A DNA stretch of 64,000 nucleotides from the NCBI RefSeq assembly GCF_000092065.1, contig NC_009371.1, forward strand, positions 248,001 through 312,000, in the 5' to 3' direction. Positions 42,887 through 52,800 of this stretch are shown here, piece by piece. The stretch is from Ostreococcus lucimarinus CCE9901. Taxonomy: Eukaryota; Chlorophyta; Mamiellophyceae; Mamiellales; Bathycoccaceae. Below the pieces are notes generated by a model. The model was not told where the DNA came from. It did no database searches and saw only the letters and a list, made by a program, of their open reading frames with translations. The first letter of the stretch is position 1, and every line of letters begins with the position of its first letter. The position numbers were made by a program, and so were the translations under genes.

Positions 42887-44379
42887 ATGATGGCGACGCC
42901 GCGCGAGCTCGACGCGCCGAGCGCGGGCTCGCCCGCGCGCGACGACGGCGCGAAAGATTTTCGTCGAACCGAATCCGTCGACGGCGAGGCCATCGCGCGC
43001 GAGCGCGCGCACTCGTTCAGCACGCAGTGCTCGTCGCAGACGACGATCGCGGACTTGGGCCAGGGGCGCGACGACGACGACGACCGCGTCGAGGACGAAC
43101 GCGTCGCGTTCGACGTCGCGCGCGATCGCGACGCGCGCGCGATCGACGAACGGGCGGAGAGAGAAACGCGCGATGCGATGGTAGCGCTCGCGCGCGCGCG
43201 CGCGGACGCGATCGGGCCGGACGGCGCGGATTTATGCGCCGACGTCGCGCGCGAGCTCCTGCGGCGCGAGCGCGCGGATCACGGGGCGTTCGTGTTGGAC
43301 GGCGCGACGGCGCATCACGCGGCGTACCGGGCGCAGTTGGTGGAGTGGATTTTGGACGTGTGCGCGGGGGAGCGGTACGGGCCGACGACGGCGGACGTCG
43401 CGATCGGATACATGGTGCGTGGACGATGCGATGCGACGCGATCAACTGTCTCGCCTCCTGGCTGGCTGATTCCGGGGGAGGGGGCCAGGGGCGATCTTGA
43501 TCTTATCTTCGCCGCGACCGACCGCGATGTTCGGACGAACGGCGAAAAAAATAAAACGTCGGAAACGATTCGAAACGCACGAACGCGCGCGATGGGGACG
43601 ATGGCGAACGATTGAACGAACGACTGACGACGAACGCGGACGCGACGAATGCGCAGGATCGAGTGTTGTCGAAAACCGTGGTGCCGAAGACGTCTTTACA
43701 TCTCGTCGCGCTGTGCTGCTTGCAGATTGCGGTGAAATACGAAGAGATTGAGGAACGTGTGCCGACGATGGCGAAACTTCGCGCGTGGACGTCGAACATG
43801 TACTCGCCGGATATCATTCAAAAGATGGAGTTGGCGGTGTTGATCGAGCTCAAATGGGAGCTCGGCATTCTGACGCCGGCGCACTTTTTGGAATCTTTCT
43901 TGACCATGATGAACGGTGGGACGACGAGCGAGGACGAAGTGGACGTCGGTGTGTGGACGCCGCAGTATCAAGAGGAGTTGAGACATTTGGTGTGTCAAAT
44001 GTACTCGTTGTGCGTGCAAGACGTGAGCTTGGCCAACGAGCTGCCGTCGCGCGTCGCCGCCGCCGTCATCGCAGCGTCGAGGTTGAACTTGGGCATCAAG
44101 CCCTTGTGTCCACCGACGCTCCGAGTTGCGGCGAACGTGACACCGCAGCAAATCTATCCTCTCGTGACGCACATGCACAGAATGTGGGAAGAAGCGTACG
44201 AAGACGACGAGACGACGATGATGGAAGCCGACGTCAAGGCCCACGCGGATTTCAACTCGCTCGCCATCGCCATTCCGCAACAAGAAGGTGTGGTGTATGC
44301 CGATAAACCCGGGTTCGAGCAGCGCATCACTGAAAACGCATCGCCGACGTGTCCGTTGGATATGCAGTGGGACGAATGA
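42887..44379 (+). CDS. Cyclin (N- and C-terminal cyclin folds), two exons
   Basis: Regulatory subunit of a cyclin-dependent kinase. Exon 1 is 42887-43414 and exon 2 is 43657-44379. The intron 43415-43656 has donor GTGCGT, branch GACTGACG and acceptor GCGCAG. Joining yields the cyclin box without a gap: AQLVEWILDVCAGERYGPTT, then AIGYM|DRVLSKTVVPKTSL, LVALCCLQIAVKYEEIEERV and WELGILTPAHFLESFL. The product is 416 aa. The first 110 residues are disordered and Asp/Arg-rich. No LxCxE retinoblastoma motif or clear D-box is visible, so the class (A/B, D or atypical) is left open. Confidence 0.88.
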
Positions 44380-44770
44380 GCCGACGCGTTTCAGAGTCGA
44401 GAAATGGAGAGAGAAAGGGGTGAGATTCTGTGAGAATCGAGAGACCGAATCGAGAGACCGAATCGGTTAGTAAGTATGGACGGGATTATCGCGGTAACTA
44501 TTATCCTACCGCGGTACGCCCATCGTACCCCAAGGCGATCAAGGAGTATTCCATCATGTCGGGTAACCAAGCGAGCGCGACGGCGGTATCGTCATCACGA
44601 GACAACGCCGACTGCGCGGTGTATTATTTGTTTGATTTGTGCCAAATGTATTCTATTTTAATCAAAAGAGAAAGATATTTCGATACAACAAATCACACGT
44701 ACTTTACAAGAATCTAAATGCGTGGCGCGCTATCTTTTGTTCGTTCAATCGTCGCGCGCGCGCGCTACGT
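44380..44770. other. Convergent intergenic region, 391 bp
   Basis: 3' ends of the cyclin and XRCC2 genes meet here. AT-richer than surroundings. It contains a 14-bp direct repeat (TCGAGAGACCGAA-type, 44438-44466) and a small GCGGTA/TACCGC inverted repeat (44491-44512). A 95-codon open frame (44430-44717) has random-looking composition and I do not call it. Confidence 0.6.
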
Positions 44771-45769
44771 TTAACATCGCATGCCTTCCTCGGTGACCGT
44801 GTACGCGCCTCCGTGGCGGCGCACCGGTACGTCCCACGTCGCTACGCCCGCGTACTCACCGTATCCAACGCGTTTGTTCGACGGCGCCAACAAGACGCGC
44901 TGCGTCACCGCGTTCGTCCACTCCACGGGTAAGAAATCCTTGTACTGCCCACCCCGTCGACCATCGTTCGACGACAACGTCGTCTTTGTCACCACAACCG
45001 CCGCCCTATGCGCGCTCGCTAGGCGCTTGAACAATCTCGCCGCGGCGGAAAACACGCGCTGAATGTTAAACGGCGCCCCGTGGTCCTTCCTCGATGCTCG
45101 ATCGAGCCAGTAAAACGCCGCCACGTTGTCACAAATCACCAACCGCTGCGACGCGAATTTCGCCATCTCACCGCTTTTGGCACCGTTCGTACCTCCACCC
45201 TCTGCGTCCTCCCCCGTCTCCCTCGTCTCCGCCGTCTCCGCGTCCACGAACAGTCCGTCTCTTTTCGCGCTCTCGATCGCTCCGCTCCACGCCGCGTCCA
45301 GCGCCGTCAGCGTCTTCAACGCGTCCACCATCCCGTGCGCCCTCACCAGCGTGAATCTCGACATCGATTCCTCGTACACCTCATCTCGCATCGTCACTCG
45401 CTGATTCTCTCGCACGTTCGCCAGCTTTTCCTCAATCTTTCGATTCAGCGCTCGCAGCAGCCGCAGTTGGTCAAACTTTCCATCGCAATCGATGACGATC
45501 ACCCGCGCCTCGCTCCCGTCGTACCGCACCCCGTCCCGCGCTCGCGGCAGCACGGCGTGCGCGGCGATCTCGGTGACGAACTCCGTCTTCCCCGACCCCG
45601 GCGCGCCGACGATCTCGACGATCTCTCCCGCGCGAAGCGCCGGTTCGGGGTCGCGCGCGTCGACGAACGGAATCCCGCTCCGCAGCGGCTCTCGCAGCGC
45701 GCGGTCGAGGTACGCGCGCGCCGTCTCGCTCGGCGCGAGGAACGCGAGCGTTTCTTCCAGCGTGTTCAT
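44771..45769 (-). CDS. XRCC2: XRCC2, RAD51 paralogue
   Basis: Homologous-recombination protein that acts with RAD51D in the BCDX2 complex. The RecA-like core has Walker A GAPGSGKT at 55-62 (IVEIVGAPGSGKTEFVTEIA). Then VIDCDGKFDQLRLLRALNRK and Walker B region LVICDNVAAFYWLDRAS match XRCC2, whose FYWIDR motif is distinctive. Then come AAVVVTKTTL and VEWTNAVTQRVLL. At 332 aa it is somewhat longer than human XRCC2 (280) because of an acidic Thr/Glu insertion near 200. I use the ATG at 45769 (MNTLEETL); the ATG at 45871 overlaps the divergent gene start. Confidence 0.88.
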   Translation of the reverse strand: MNTLEETLAFLAPSETARAYLDRALREPLRSGIPFVDARDPEPALRAGEIVEIVGAPGSGKTEFVTEIAAHAVLPRARDGVRYDGSEARVIVIDCDGKFDQLRLLRALNRKIEEKLANVRENQRVTMRDEVYEESMSRFTLVRAHGMVDALKTLTALDAAWSGAIESAKRDGLFVDAETAETRETGEDAEGGGTNGAKSGEMAKFASQRLVICDNVAAFYWLDRASRKDHGAPFNIQRVFSAAARLFKRLASAHRAAVVVTKTTLSSNDGRRGGQYKDFLPVEWTNAVTQRVLLAPSNKRVGYGEYAGVATWDVPVRRHGGAYTVTEEGMRC

Positions 45770-45869
45770 CCGCGCGTCGCGCGCTCGCGCGACATCAACC
45801 GCGACGCGTCGACGAGTGCGACCGACTCGCGGCGTCCGCCGAACGAATCGCCATCGCGCGGCGCGCGGC

Positions 45870-46604
45870 ATGCGCGCGTCGACGCGCGATCGCCCGGGGG
45901 AGGTGTCGCGAAGCGCGTTCGATCACCTGTGCGCGGAGATGGTGCGCGAGGCGTTCAGGGCGACGCGCGCGGGCGCGGCGAGAGGCGACGCCGGGGAGGA
46001 ATTCATGGACGACGCCGCGGACTGGATGCGACGCGTCGACGGCGAGACCGCGCGCGCGGCGTGCGACAGGCTCGAACGCGTGGGATTTCGCATCGGCGAG
46101 CGCGTCGGCGAGCGCGTGAGCGCGCACGAGGATCCGTTCGCGGACGAGCAGAGCGCGATCATGTGCGCGTGCAAAGAGTTTTGGACCTTCGCGCACGGCA
46201 AGCGCGTCGACGCGCTCAAGACGAACAACAAGGGCACGTTCGTGTTTCACGACGATCAGTTTCGAGCGATGCGAGGCGTGCGATGCTCGAGCTCGAGCGC
46301 GGGCTCGAGCGCGGGCTCGAGCGCCGCCGCGTCGTCCGCCGCCGACGCGCTCGCCGACGCCGCGCTCGACGCCGTCGAGCGCGCCTACCTCGCCCTTCAC
46401 GCCGGCGTCGTTCGCGGCGGCTTAAAATCCTTCGGCATCACCGCTCGCGTGCGCGGCGAGCTTCGCGCGTCGCCGTCGTCGGCGTCGCGCGACGCGCGTC
46501 GACGCCCTTCGCGTCCGGGCTTCGCGTTCGCGCCCGCGCCGTCGCCCGCCGTCGCGTTCGTCGTCGACGTCGCGCGTCCGTCCCGCGCCGCGCCGGCGTC
46601 GTGA
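45870..46604 (+). CDS. TRAPP complex subunit TRAPPC6 (Trs33)
   Basis: Bet3-fold subunit of the TRAPP tethering complex in ER-Golgi and Golgi traffic. The 244-aa protein has the family blocks SRSAFDHLCAEMVREAF, RLERVGFRIGERVGERV, AIMCACKEFWTFAHGKRVD, ALKTNNKGTFVFHDDQF, then YLALHAGVVRGGLKSFGI. CKEFW and LKTNNKGTFVF are diagnostic for TRAPPC6 rather than Bet3 or TRAPPC5. A Ser/Ala tract (46291-46350) interrupts the domain, and a Pro/Ala/Arg extension precedes the final strand. Starts 100 bp from the XRCC2 start. Confidence 0.87.
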   Translation: MRASTRDRPGEVSRSAFDHLCAEMVREAFRATRAGAARGDAGEEFMDDAADWMRRVDGETARAACDRLERVGFRIGERVGERVSAHEDPFADEQSAIMCACKEFWTFAHGKRVDALKTNNKGTFVFHDDQFRAMRGVRCSSSSAGSSAGSSAAASSAADALADAALDAVERAYLALHAGVVRGGLKSFGITARVRGELRASPSSASRDARRRPSRPGFAFAPAPSPAVAFVVDVARPSRAAPAS

Positions 46605-47194
46605 CGCAAGTATCATCGTTGTAACACCGCGCGCGTTCTCGTCGCCGCGCGCGTCCATCGCGACCCTTCGACGCCCGGTCGCCGCGCCGCGCGTGTTCGG
46701 CGCGTGTTCGCCGCGCGTTTTCGGTGCGTTTCGGCGCGATCGCTCGCGACGCACTTAGGGTTCGCGCGCGTCGAATACGAACGACCCTCGCGTTCGCGAA
46801 GGCAAACGCAAAAAAAATAAAAAAAATAATACCCGACCCCTGAGGGGTCACCTCAGATTTCGCGAGGGGTCGGCACTCGTCGCGAGGGGTCACTCGCACC
46901 GAATGTCCGAACCATACCCCCTCCTCACTGTTTGCCCTATACGCCCCCAGCGCGCGCGTCGGCGCCGGTCGGTCGGCGCCGCGTCGGCACCGCATCGGCG
47001 CCGCATCGGCGCCGCGTCGGCGCGCCATCGCGCCGCGCGCGCGACGACCGCGCGCGCGACGACGACGGCGACCGCGCGCGCGACGACGACGGCGACGACG
47101 CGAACGACGACGACGGCGCGCCGAATCGAATCGCGCGCGCCGTCGTCGTCGAACGAAGCATCGATCGACCGACCGGGACATCGATCGAACGACG
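46605..47194. other. Intergenic region, 590 bp, with clustered motif
   Basis: 3' flank of TRAPPC6 and 5' flank of the ABHD17-like gene. It includes an A-rich stretch (46808-46830) next to four AGGGGTC sites (46835-46891), a short AT-richer segment to 46950, and CG-rich sequence up to 47195. No gene recognised. Confidence 0.65.
46835..46891. promoter_or_regulatory. Cluster of four AGGGGTC motifs with 20-22 bp spacing
   Basis: A palindrome GACCCCTGAGGGGTC (46835-46849) is followed by two copies of CGCGAGGGGTC (46861-46871 and 46881-46891). The three same-direction motifs are 22 and 20 bp apart, about two DNA turns, as expected for an operator bound from one face. It is 0.3 kb before the ABHD17-like coding start. 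The protein that binds is unknown. Confidence 0.5.
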
Positions 47195-48595
47195 ATGTTC
47201 GCGGCGTGCGCGCGCCGGGAGAAGACGCGCGGACGCGCGACGCGAGATCGAATCGACGCGCGCGTGGACGCGGTGGTGCGCGCGATGACGCGCGCGGACG
47301 CGACGGAGGAGGCGACGACGAGCGAGGGACGACGCGCGACGGCGGACGACGAACCGCTGACGCACGAGGGCGAGTGGCCGCGCGCGGAGGGAATGTCGCT
47401 GATCAATAAGGCTATATTTCAGGCGCCCGCGAGCTCGTACGGGGCGCGGTCGCACCCGTGGTCGCCGGCGCACTGCGCGAGGGTGCGGTCGGGGGCGGGG
47501 TACGAGTTTCCGTGCGTGTGGATCGCGTGCAAGCGCGCGCCGGCGGAGCGAGTCGTCATACACTGTCACGCGAACGCGTGCGATATCGGACACATACACT
47601 CGCTCTGCGCGCGAGACGCGGAGTGCTGGCGGGCGAACGTGCTGCTGGTGGAGTATCCGGGATACGGGACGTCGGAGGGCGTGGCGTACGAACGCGCGGT
47701 CGATCGACACGTCGCGGCGGCGTACGTGTACGTCACGGAAGAGTGTGGGGTGAATCCGCGAGACGTCGTAGTGCTCGGACGATCGCTCGGGACGGGACCG
47801 GCGACCAAGCTCGCGGCGGCGGTGGAGCGACTCGACGGCGCGCAGTTGGGCGGGGTGATTTTGCACTCCCCTTTCACGAGCGTGAAACAGGCTGGGTTAG
47901 TGCTTTTGGGGCAAATCGCGCACATTATGGATGATCGATGGGATAATCGCGAATGGGTGCGCGCGTATAAGGCGAGAACGCTCATCGTGCACGCGATCGA
48001 GGACGAAGTCGTGCCGTTTGCCCACGCCCAGGAGCTCGACGAAATCAGGCGCGCGGCGGGGCTACACTGCAAACTCCACTCCACGCACGGCACGCACAAC
48101 TATTTTTCCTATTACCGAGACTACTTGCAGCCGATATTGGAGTTCATCGATTCGAACATCAAGCCCGGGACAGGGGCACGCAAGCTCGCCCCGCTCGCCG
48201 ATCCGATTCCTCGGTGCGCGTTCTCCGAGGCGCAGGTCAGAAACATCATGGCCATGGTCAAGGCTCAGGTTCCGAACGAAGCGGAAGCGAACGTTCCGTT
48301 GGGTTTGCGATTTTACGGCATGGTGGATTCGGTCGGGGATACGATTTCCCCCGTCTCGACTTCGCCGACCAAGAGCGGGTTCTCGCGCTTTGGCTCGTCT
48401 GGCGCCTTGAGCACGGGCTCGTGGCCGCCCAAAAGCGGACGCACATCGCCGAAAACGCCACAGAAAACCGGCAAGTCGAAATCAATCTCACCCACATCCA
48501 CGATCGTGGGTGACATCGATCCCGAGAACGACGCAGACGACATGATTCTGACGCCGGGCGGCGCCAAGCCGAGGCTCACGCCTCTGCGCGGTTGA
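47195..48595 (+). CDS. Alpha/beta-hydrolase, ABHD17/FAM108-like
   Basis: 466-aa serine hydrolase. ABHD17 proteins remove palmitate from membrane proteins; plant relatives are of unknown substrate. Catalytic residues are Ser197 (LGRSLGTGPA), Asp270 (AIEDEVVPFAHA) and His301 (HGTHNYFSYY). Preceding blocks are VIHCHANACDIGHI and VLLVEYPGYGTSEG. The C-terminal 140 residues, beyond the fold, are Ser/Pro/Lys-rich with repeated SPTK, TSPK and SPTS, likely phosphorylation sites. The N-terminal Cys-rich palmitoylation signal of animal ABHD17 is not obvious; only CARREK is near the start. Confidence 0.85.
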   Translation: MFAACARREKTRGRATRDRIDARVDAVVRAMTRADATEEATTSEGRRATADDEPLTHEGEWPRAEGMSLINKAIFQAPASSYGARSHPWSPAHCARVRSGAGYEFPCVWIACKRAPAERVVIHCHANACDIGHIHSLCARDAECWRANVLLVEYPGYGTSEGVAYERAVDRHVAAAYVYVTEECGVNPRDVVVLGRSLGTGPATKLAAAVERLDGAQLGGVILHSPFTSVKQAGLVLLGQIAHIMDDRWDNREWVRAYKARTLIVHAIEDEVVPFAHAQELDEIRRAAGLHCKLHSTHGTHNYFSYYRDYLQPILEFIDSNIKPGTGARKLAPLADPIPRCAFSEAQVRNIMAMVKAQVPNEAEANVPLGLRFYGMVDSVGDTISPVSTSPTKSGFSRFGSSGALSTGSWPPKSGRTSPKTPQKTGKSKSISPTSTIVGDIDPENDADDMILTPGGAKPRLTPLRG

Positions 48596-48671
48596 GAATT
48601 TCTTCGTCTGTATATGTATCACAAGCGCGCGCGTGAAACTGTATGTTTATTTGTAATGATAATCTGACGTA

Positions 48672-49460
48672 TCACGCAATCAAGCGCAGGAGCTGTCCGG
48701 AGAGCTGAAACGACTTCCCAGTCTCCTCGAGGCACCGATCCTTCTCTTCGCGCGACCACGCCTCGGCGGTTTCGTTTAACAAATTTCTCACCCGAGCCAA
48801 AGATTCATCCAAGCCCCCGTTCGCGCGCCACTCGTAAAATTCCAGTTCTTTACCATCCAAAATGAGCTCGCTCACCTTGCGTCCGATCATCCGTCCCCCC
48901 GCGCTGTGCGCAAAGTAGACGTTGTAAAAGTGACAAATAAACTCGGGCGGCGACGTCGCCGCGAGCGCCTTGAGCGTCTCCGCGTACTCCTTCCCCGCCC
49001 CCGTCGCTTCCCTCGGCGCCAACCCGAATCGCTCCTCCATATACTTAATATCCTTCCTCAGCGCCTCCGAGCGCTCTAACCCACAATTATTAAACTTTCC
49101 ATACGTTTTTTCGTTTTCGTTCGCCGCCACGACGCGCTCCATCGCCTCGTACACCGCCAGCGACTCCACCAAAAAGTTCAAGTATCCCTCCGCCGTCGGC
49201 GTCCATCGCGCCACGGGCTTTTGTTCCGACTTCGTCGCGTCCGTCTTTTTCTCTCCCTCCCTCGGCGCTTGCTCCCGCGTGTGCAGCGACATCGCGACGC
49301 GTCGCATCTCTTCGACGAAGCCTTTTTGTTGTCCCATCGACGCGCCGTGTCCGTGTCCGTGCGCGCGCGCGCGCGCGTGAGACGCCCGCGCGCGCGACAG
49401 AGAGGGCGCGCGCGCGACGTGCGCGCGCGACGACGGCGCGGCGGCGCGCGCCAGCGGCAT
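48672..49460 (-). CDS. Plastid heme oxygenase (HY1/HO1 type)
   Basis: Oxidises heme to biliverdin, giving bilins for signalling. The 262-aa product has an Ala/Arg/His-rich transit peptide (about 45 residues), then the plant-type domain KGFVEEMRRVAMSLHTREQA with the proximal His in SLHT. Then come WTPTAEGYLNFLVESLAVYE, GLERSEALRKDIKYMEE and the signature FICHFYNVYFAHSAGGRMIG. It ends in REEKDRCLEETGKSFQLSGQ. It is an active-type HO1 clade sequence rather than HO2, which lacks the His. The start at 49460 (MPLARA) gives a normal leader; 49547 is also in frame. Confidence 0.94.
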   Translation of the reverse strand: MPLARAAAPSSRAHVARAPSLSRARASHARARAHGHGHGASMGQQKGFVEEMRRVAMSLHTREQAPREGEKKTDATKSEQKPVARWTPTAEGYLNFLVESLAVYEAMERVVAANENEKTYGKFNNCGLERSEALRKDIKYMEERFGLAPREATGAGKEYAETLKALAATSPPEFICHFYNVYFAHSAGGRMIGRKVSELILDGKELEFYEWRANGGLDESLARVRNLLNETAEAWSREEKDRCLEETGKSFQLSGQLLRLIA

Positions 49461-49559
49461 GTCGGCGCTTCTACGTGCGCGCGAGCGCGTCGGACGGTGA
49501 CGTCGAGATTCATTCGTTGGGTTTCGAGCTCTCGTCCCGTCGTGCACCCTGGATTGGTT

Positions 49560-49783
49560 CTCGTCGAGTTTTCTACGTATTTACCGTGATTTAGAGCCAT
49601 GCGTGCCGAAATCGCGATTGCGTTTTGTCCAGCCTGCACACTTACGCACAAACTTAGTGCAGGGCGACTAACAGCATCGCACATAACTTAAGTTCTCGTC
49701 GAGTTTTCTACGTATTTACCGTGCTTTAGATCTATTAGTGCCGAAATCGCGAAAACCGTTTTGTCCAGCCTGCACACTTACGC
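49560..49783. repeat. Dispersed tandem repeat, locus 2 (period 135 bp, 1.7 copies)
   Basis: Two copies of the unit found at 35926-36132, in the same orientation. Copy 1 is 49560-49694 and copy 2 is 49695-49783. Copy 2 is closer to locus 1 (it keeps TAGATCTATTAGTGCC) than copy 1, which reads TAGAGCCATGCGTGCC. The AACTTAAGTT palindrome is at 49685-49694. The array lies between heme oxygenase (its 5' side) and the DExH helicase (its 3' side). Confidence 0.95.
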
Positions 49784-49872
49784 GTGGGTTGACGACTCTG
49801 CTCCACGACTTCGATTACACGAGTGGAGTGAGTGCGTGCGTGACTACAGAAAAACAACGCGTGGTAAATGAA

Positions 49873-52800
49873 TTAGTTGCCGCGGCGCTGAGCGCCGCGG
49901 AAACCGCCGCCGCGATCGCCGCGATCGTAATCGGCGTCGCGACGGCGGAACTGACGCTGGCGAAACGCGTCTCGCTCGTCGAGGATGCGGAATAAACCGC
50001 CCACGGCGTCGACGATGTTTTCGCTGGCGTCCGGAAGTGGTTTGCGAGGAGCCATGACTTTGAAAGCCAGCGCGGCATCGATCTCGCGACGGACGTCGGT
50101 GAGTAGATCCATGGTATCGGCGCACTGCGAATCGATGACGATCCAGTCGTCGAGCATGGCTCGGTGAGAGGTGGTTCGCTTGTCGCCGTCATCAGACGCG
50201 CCATCGGCGTCGCTCGACGACGCGAGTTCGCCGGATTCGTTCAATAGTCCCGCTTCGGGCGCCTTCGATGCCGTGGCGGCGTCATCACCATCCAGAAAGT
50301 CTCGCTTGGAGAGCTCGTGACCGCCGAGGAGCATGAGCTGCTCGGGGCGCATCGCCGTGACGTCTCGCAAGAACACTTGCGAGCTGAGCATCATCTCTCG
50401 ATACAAGAACCATCGAGGAAGAGGCGTGCGGTCGCGCGGTGGTTTGCGATGGAAAGCTACGCTCGAGGGGTGTAATCCGGCGTGGTCCTCGGTGCGCGTT
50501 CGCAGGGTGCCAAAGTTGCCAAACTGCCGCCGAGCCGCGATGTTCCCGGGGAGTCCTGCCGCCCAAACCGCGGTGAAGAGCGATTCGTTGGCGGCGTTAT
50601 AGTTCACCGATGCATCGTATCGCAGCGTCTTCTTACTCATCGATCGCCCGTCCAAATCGTAATCTTGAACCAATCCGATACGGTTTAGCTCGTGCAAGAG
50701 CTGCGAGCGAACCGAAGTGATGGTGTTCAAAGCGGCGATGGATATGAAATTATCGCTCGCCCAACGCCGAGCGCCGTCCCAGCCTTGATCGTACTGGATA
50801 GTCTGGAACGCATCGTACGCGCGAACAGTGGCGAGTAAATCTGAAGTCGCGCAGAACGATTGTCTGATTTGCCGCGCCTCGTCTCGCATCCCCGGAGGGA
50901 CGTAAAACGGATCCCGAGAGCTGAAACACGCCGCAGCGGTGAGCACTGGATCGAGACATTTCATCACTGCTCCCATGATGAGCATCCGTCCAGTCCCAGG
51001 ATCGAGCGGGAGGATGGACAGCAATCGTCCCATGGGCGTGAGGACTTCGCCTCCAGACGCCTCGTTCGTCTTGATGGCGCCGAGTTTAAAAAGCCTATCC
51101 ATCGCATACTCCACAGTCTCGTCCGACGGAGGGTCCATGGCTTTGGACAAGAAGTGTTGTACTCCGGTGTTGGTCATCGAGCACGTCTGCAAACAAGTCG
51201 CTTCGAGCGCCGTGCGCTGGATCTCTGGCGTCGGTCGTTCCGCCATGGCGTGCAGAGTACCGTGAGAATATATTCGGTAGCACGATCCAGGGGCGACACG
51301 TCCAGCGCGACCGGTTCGTTGTGTCGCGCTTGCGCGCGACGTTCCGACCGTGCCCATCGTCGACATTCCGCTCTCGGCGTTCCAAGACATCTCTCGTACC
51401 AGACCGCTGTCCACCACGGCGAGCACGTCGTTGATGGTGACAGAAGATTCGGCAATGTTCGTCGCTAATATGACCTTCACCACGCCATCTGGCGCCGGTA
51501 TGAACACTTTTTGTTGCTCTTCTTGAGGAATCGTCGAATGAAGTGGTATAACGTTCAACTTCTCGTAAAGCTCGGGGTCGGTGGTCTCCTCCAGTATCGC
51601 CATCGCCGACTTTATCTCATCCCAACCGGGTAGGAAGCACAAGATACTACCCTTACGTCCGGCGTCGGTTTCGATAGCCGCGACGTGTTTAGCGACTTCG
51701 GCGAGGAGTTGAATCGTGAGTTCGCTCACTTCCTTCGTTTCGTTCGCGCCGAATCGCTTACCAGCTCCACTCTTGCCCATGGACGACTCGCCCGTGCGCG
51801 CGTCGCGCATAGCCACCGCTCGACGAAGAGCACGCACGCGAGACGACGCTCGCATGCGACGAGGTGACATTCCTCGATTATTTTCGACGTCTTCCAACTT
51901 CATCGCCATGTCTTCGAGCGCAGGGTCGACGTCGTCGACGTCGTCGTCGTCATCGTCGACATCGTCTTCGTCCTCAGACACTTCCACTTCCACCTGCTCG
52001 TCCTCCGCCGCCGATATGCGCTCAAGTTGCTGCGCAGCGATTTCTTCGGCTTCGGCTTCCTCGAGTTCGCGCTGCAACGCGCGATCCTGCGCCGCGAGCA
52101 AATCTTTCGCAAGCTTTTTCAATCGACTTGGGATTTCTCGCTTACGAGCGTTGAATTCCTCCTCGCTTACAAGACTTTCATCTTCGACTTCGAGCTCGCC
52201 TCCACCGTCTAGCATATCCTCGAGGTGGACGATCTCTACAGGCCATCGCGGTTTCGTCGGTACGCTCATCAAAGGTACCTTTTCCTGCGTATCTTCACCC
52301 GCAAAGTAGTCACTGAACGATTCCGCGTCGAGCGTCGCGCTCATCAAAACGACTCGCAAATCCGGTCGAGTGGTGATGAGTTCGCGGAGCAAGACGAGCA
52401 GAAAGTCGGTGTTAATGTCGCGCTCGTGAACTTCGTCGATCATAACGTGCGAGATACCTTCCAAATTTTGATCTCTCATGAGTCTGCGAAGTAAAACCCC
52501 GGTCGTGACGAATTCAATGTTCGCCGCGTCGCGCGGTGAATTACCGTGTAATCGCACGGCGAAACCCACCGAGTTCCCAATCGGTTCGTCGCGCTCCGCC
52601 GCGACGCGCTCAGCGACAGATATCGCGGCGATACGTCGTGGTTGGGTGACGATAATGCGCGTGTTCGGCCCTTCGCCTTGTTGGATGGCGTCTTCTAAGA
52701 TGTACTGCGGACACTGGGTCGATTTCCCGCTCCCCGTGCCTCCGCTCACGACGACCACTTGATGTGTTTGCAACGCTTTCACGAGATCTTCGCGAATGGC

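Noticed and set aside
44491-44512. GCGGTA/TACCGC hairpin as a terminator
   Set aside because: Six-base stem with an 11-base loop is weak, and such terminators are not a feature of nuclear pol II genes.
44430-44717. 95-codon open frame between cyclin and XRCC2
   Set aside because: Random composition, between convergent 3' ends, no start context.
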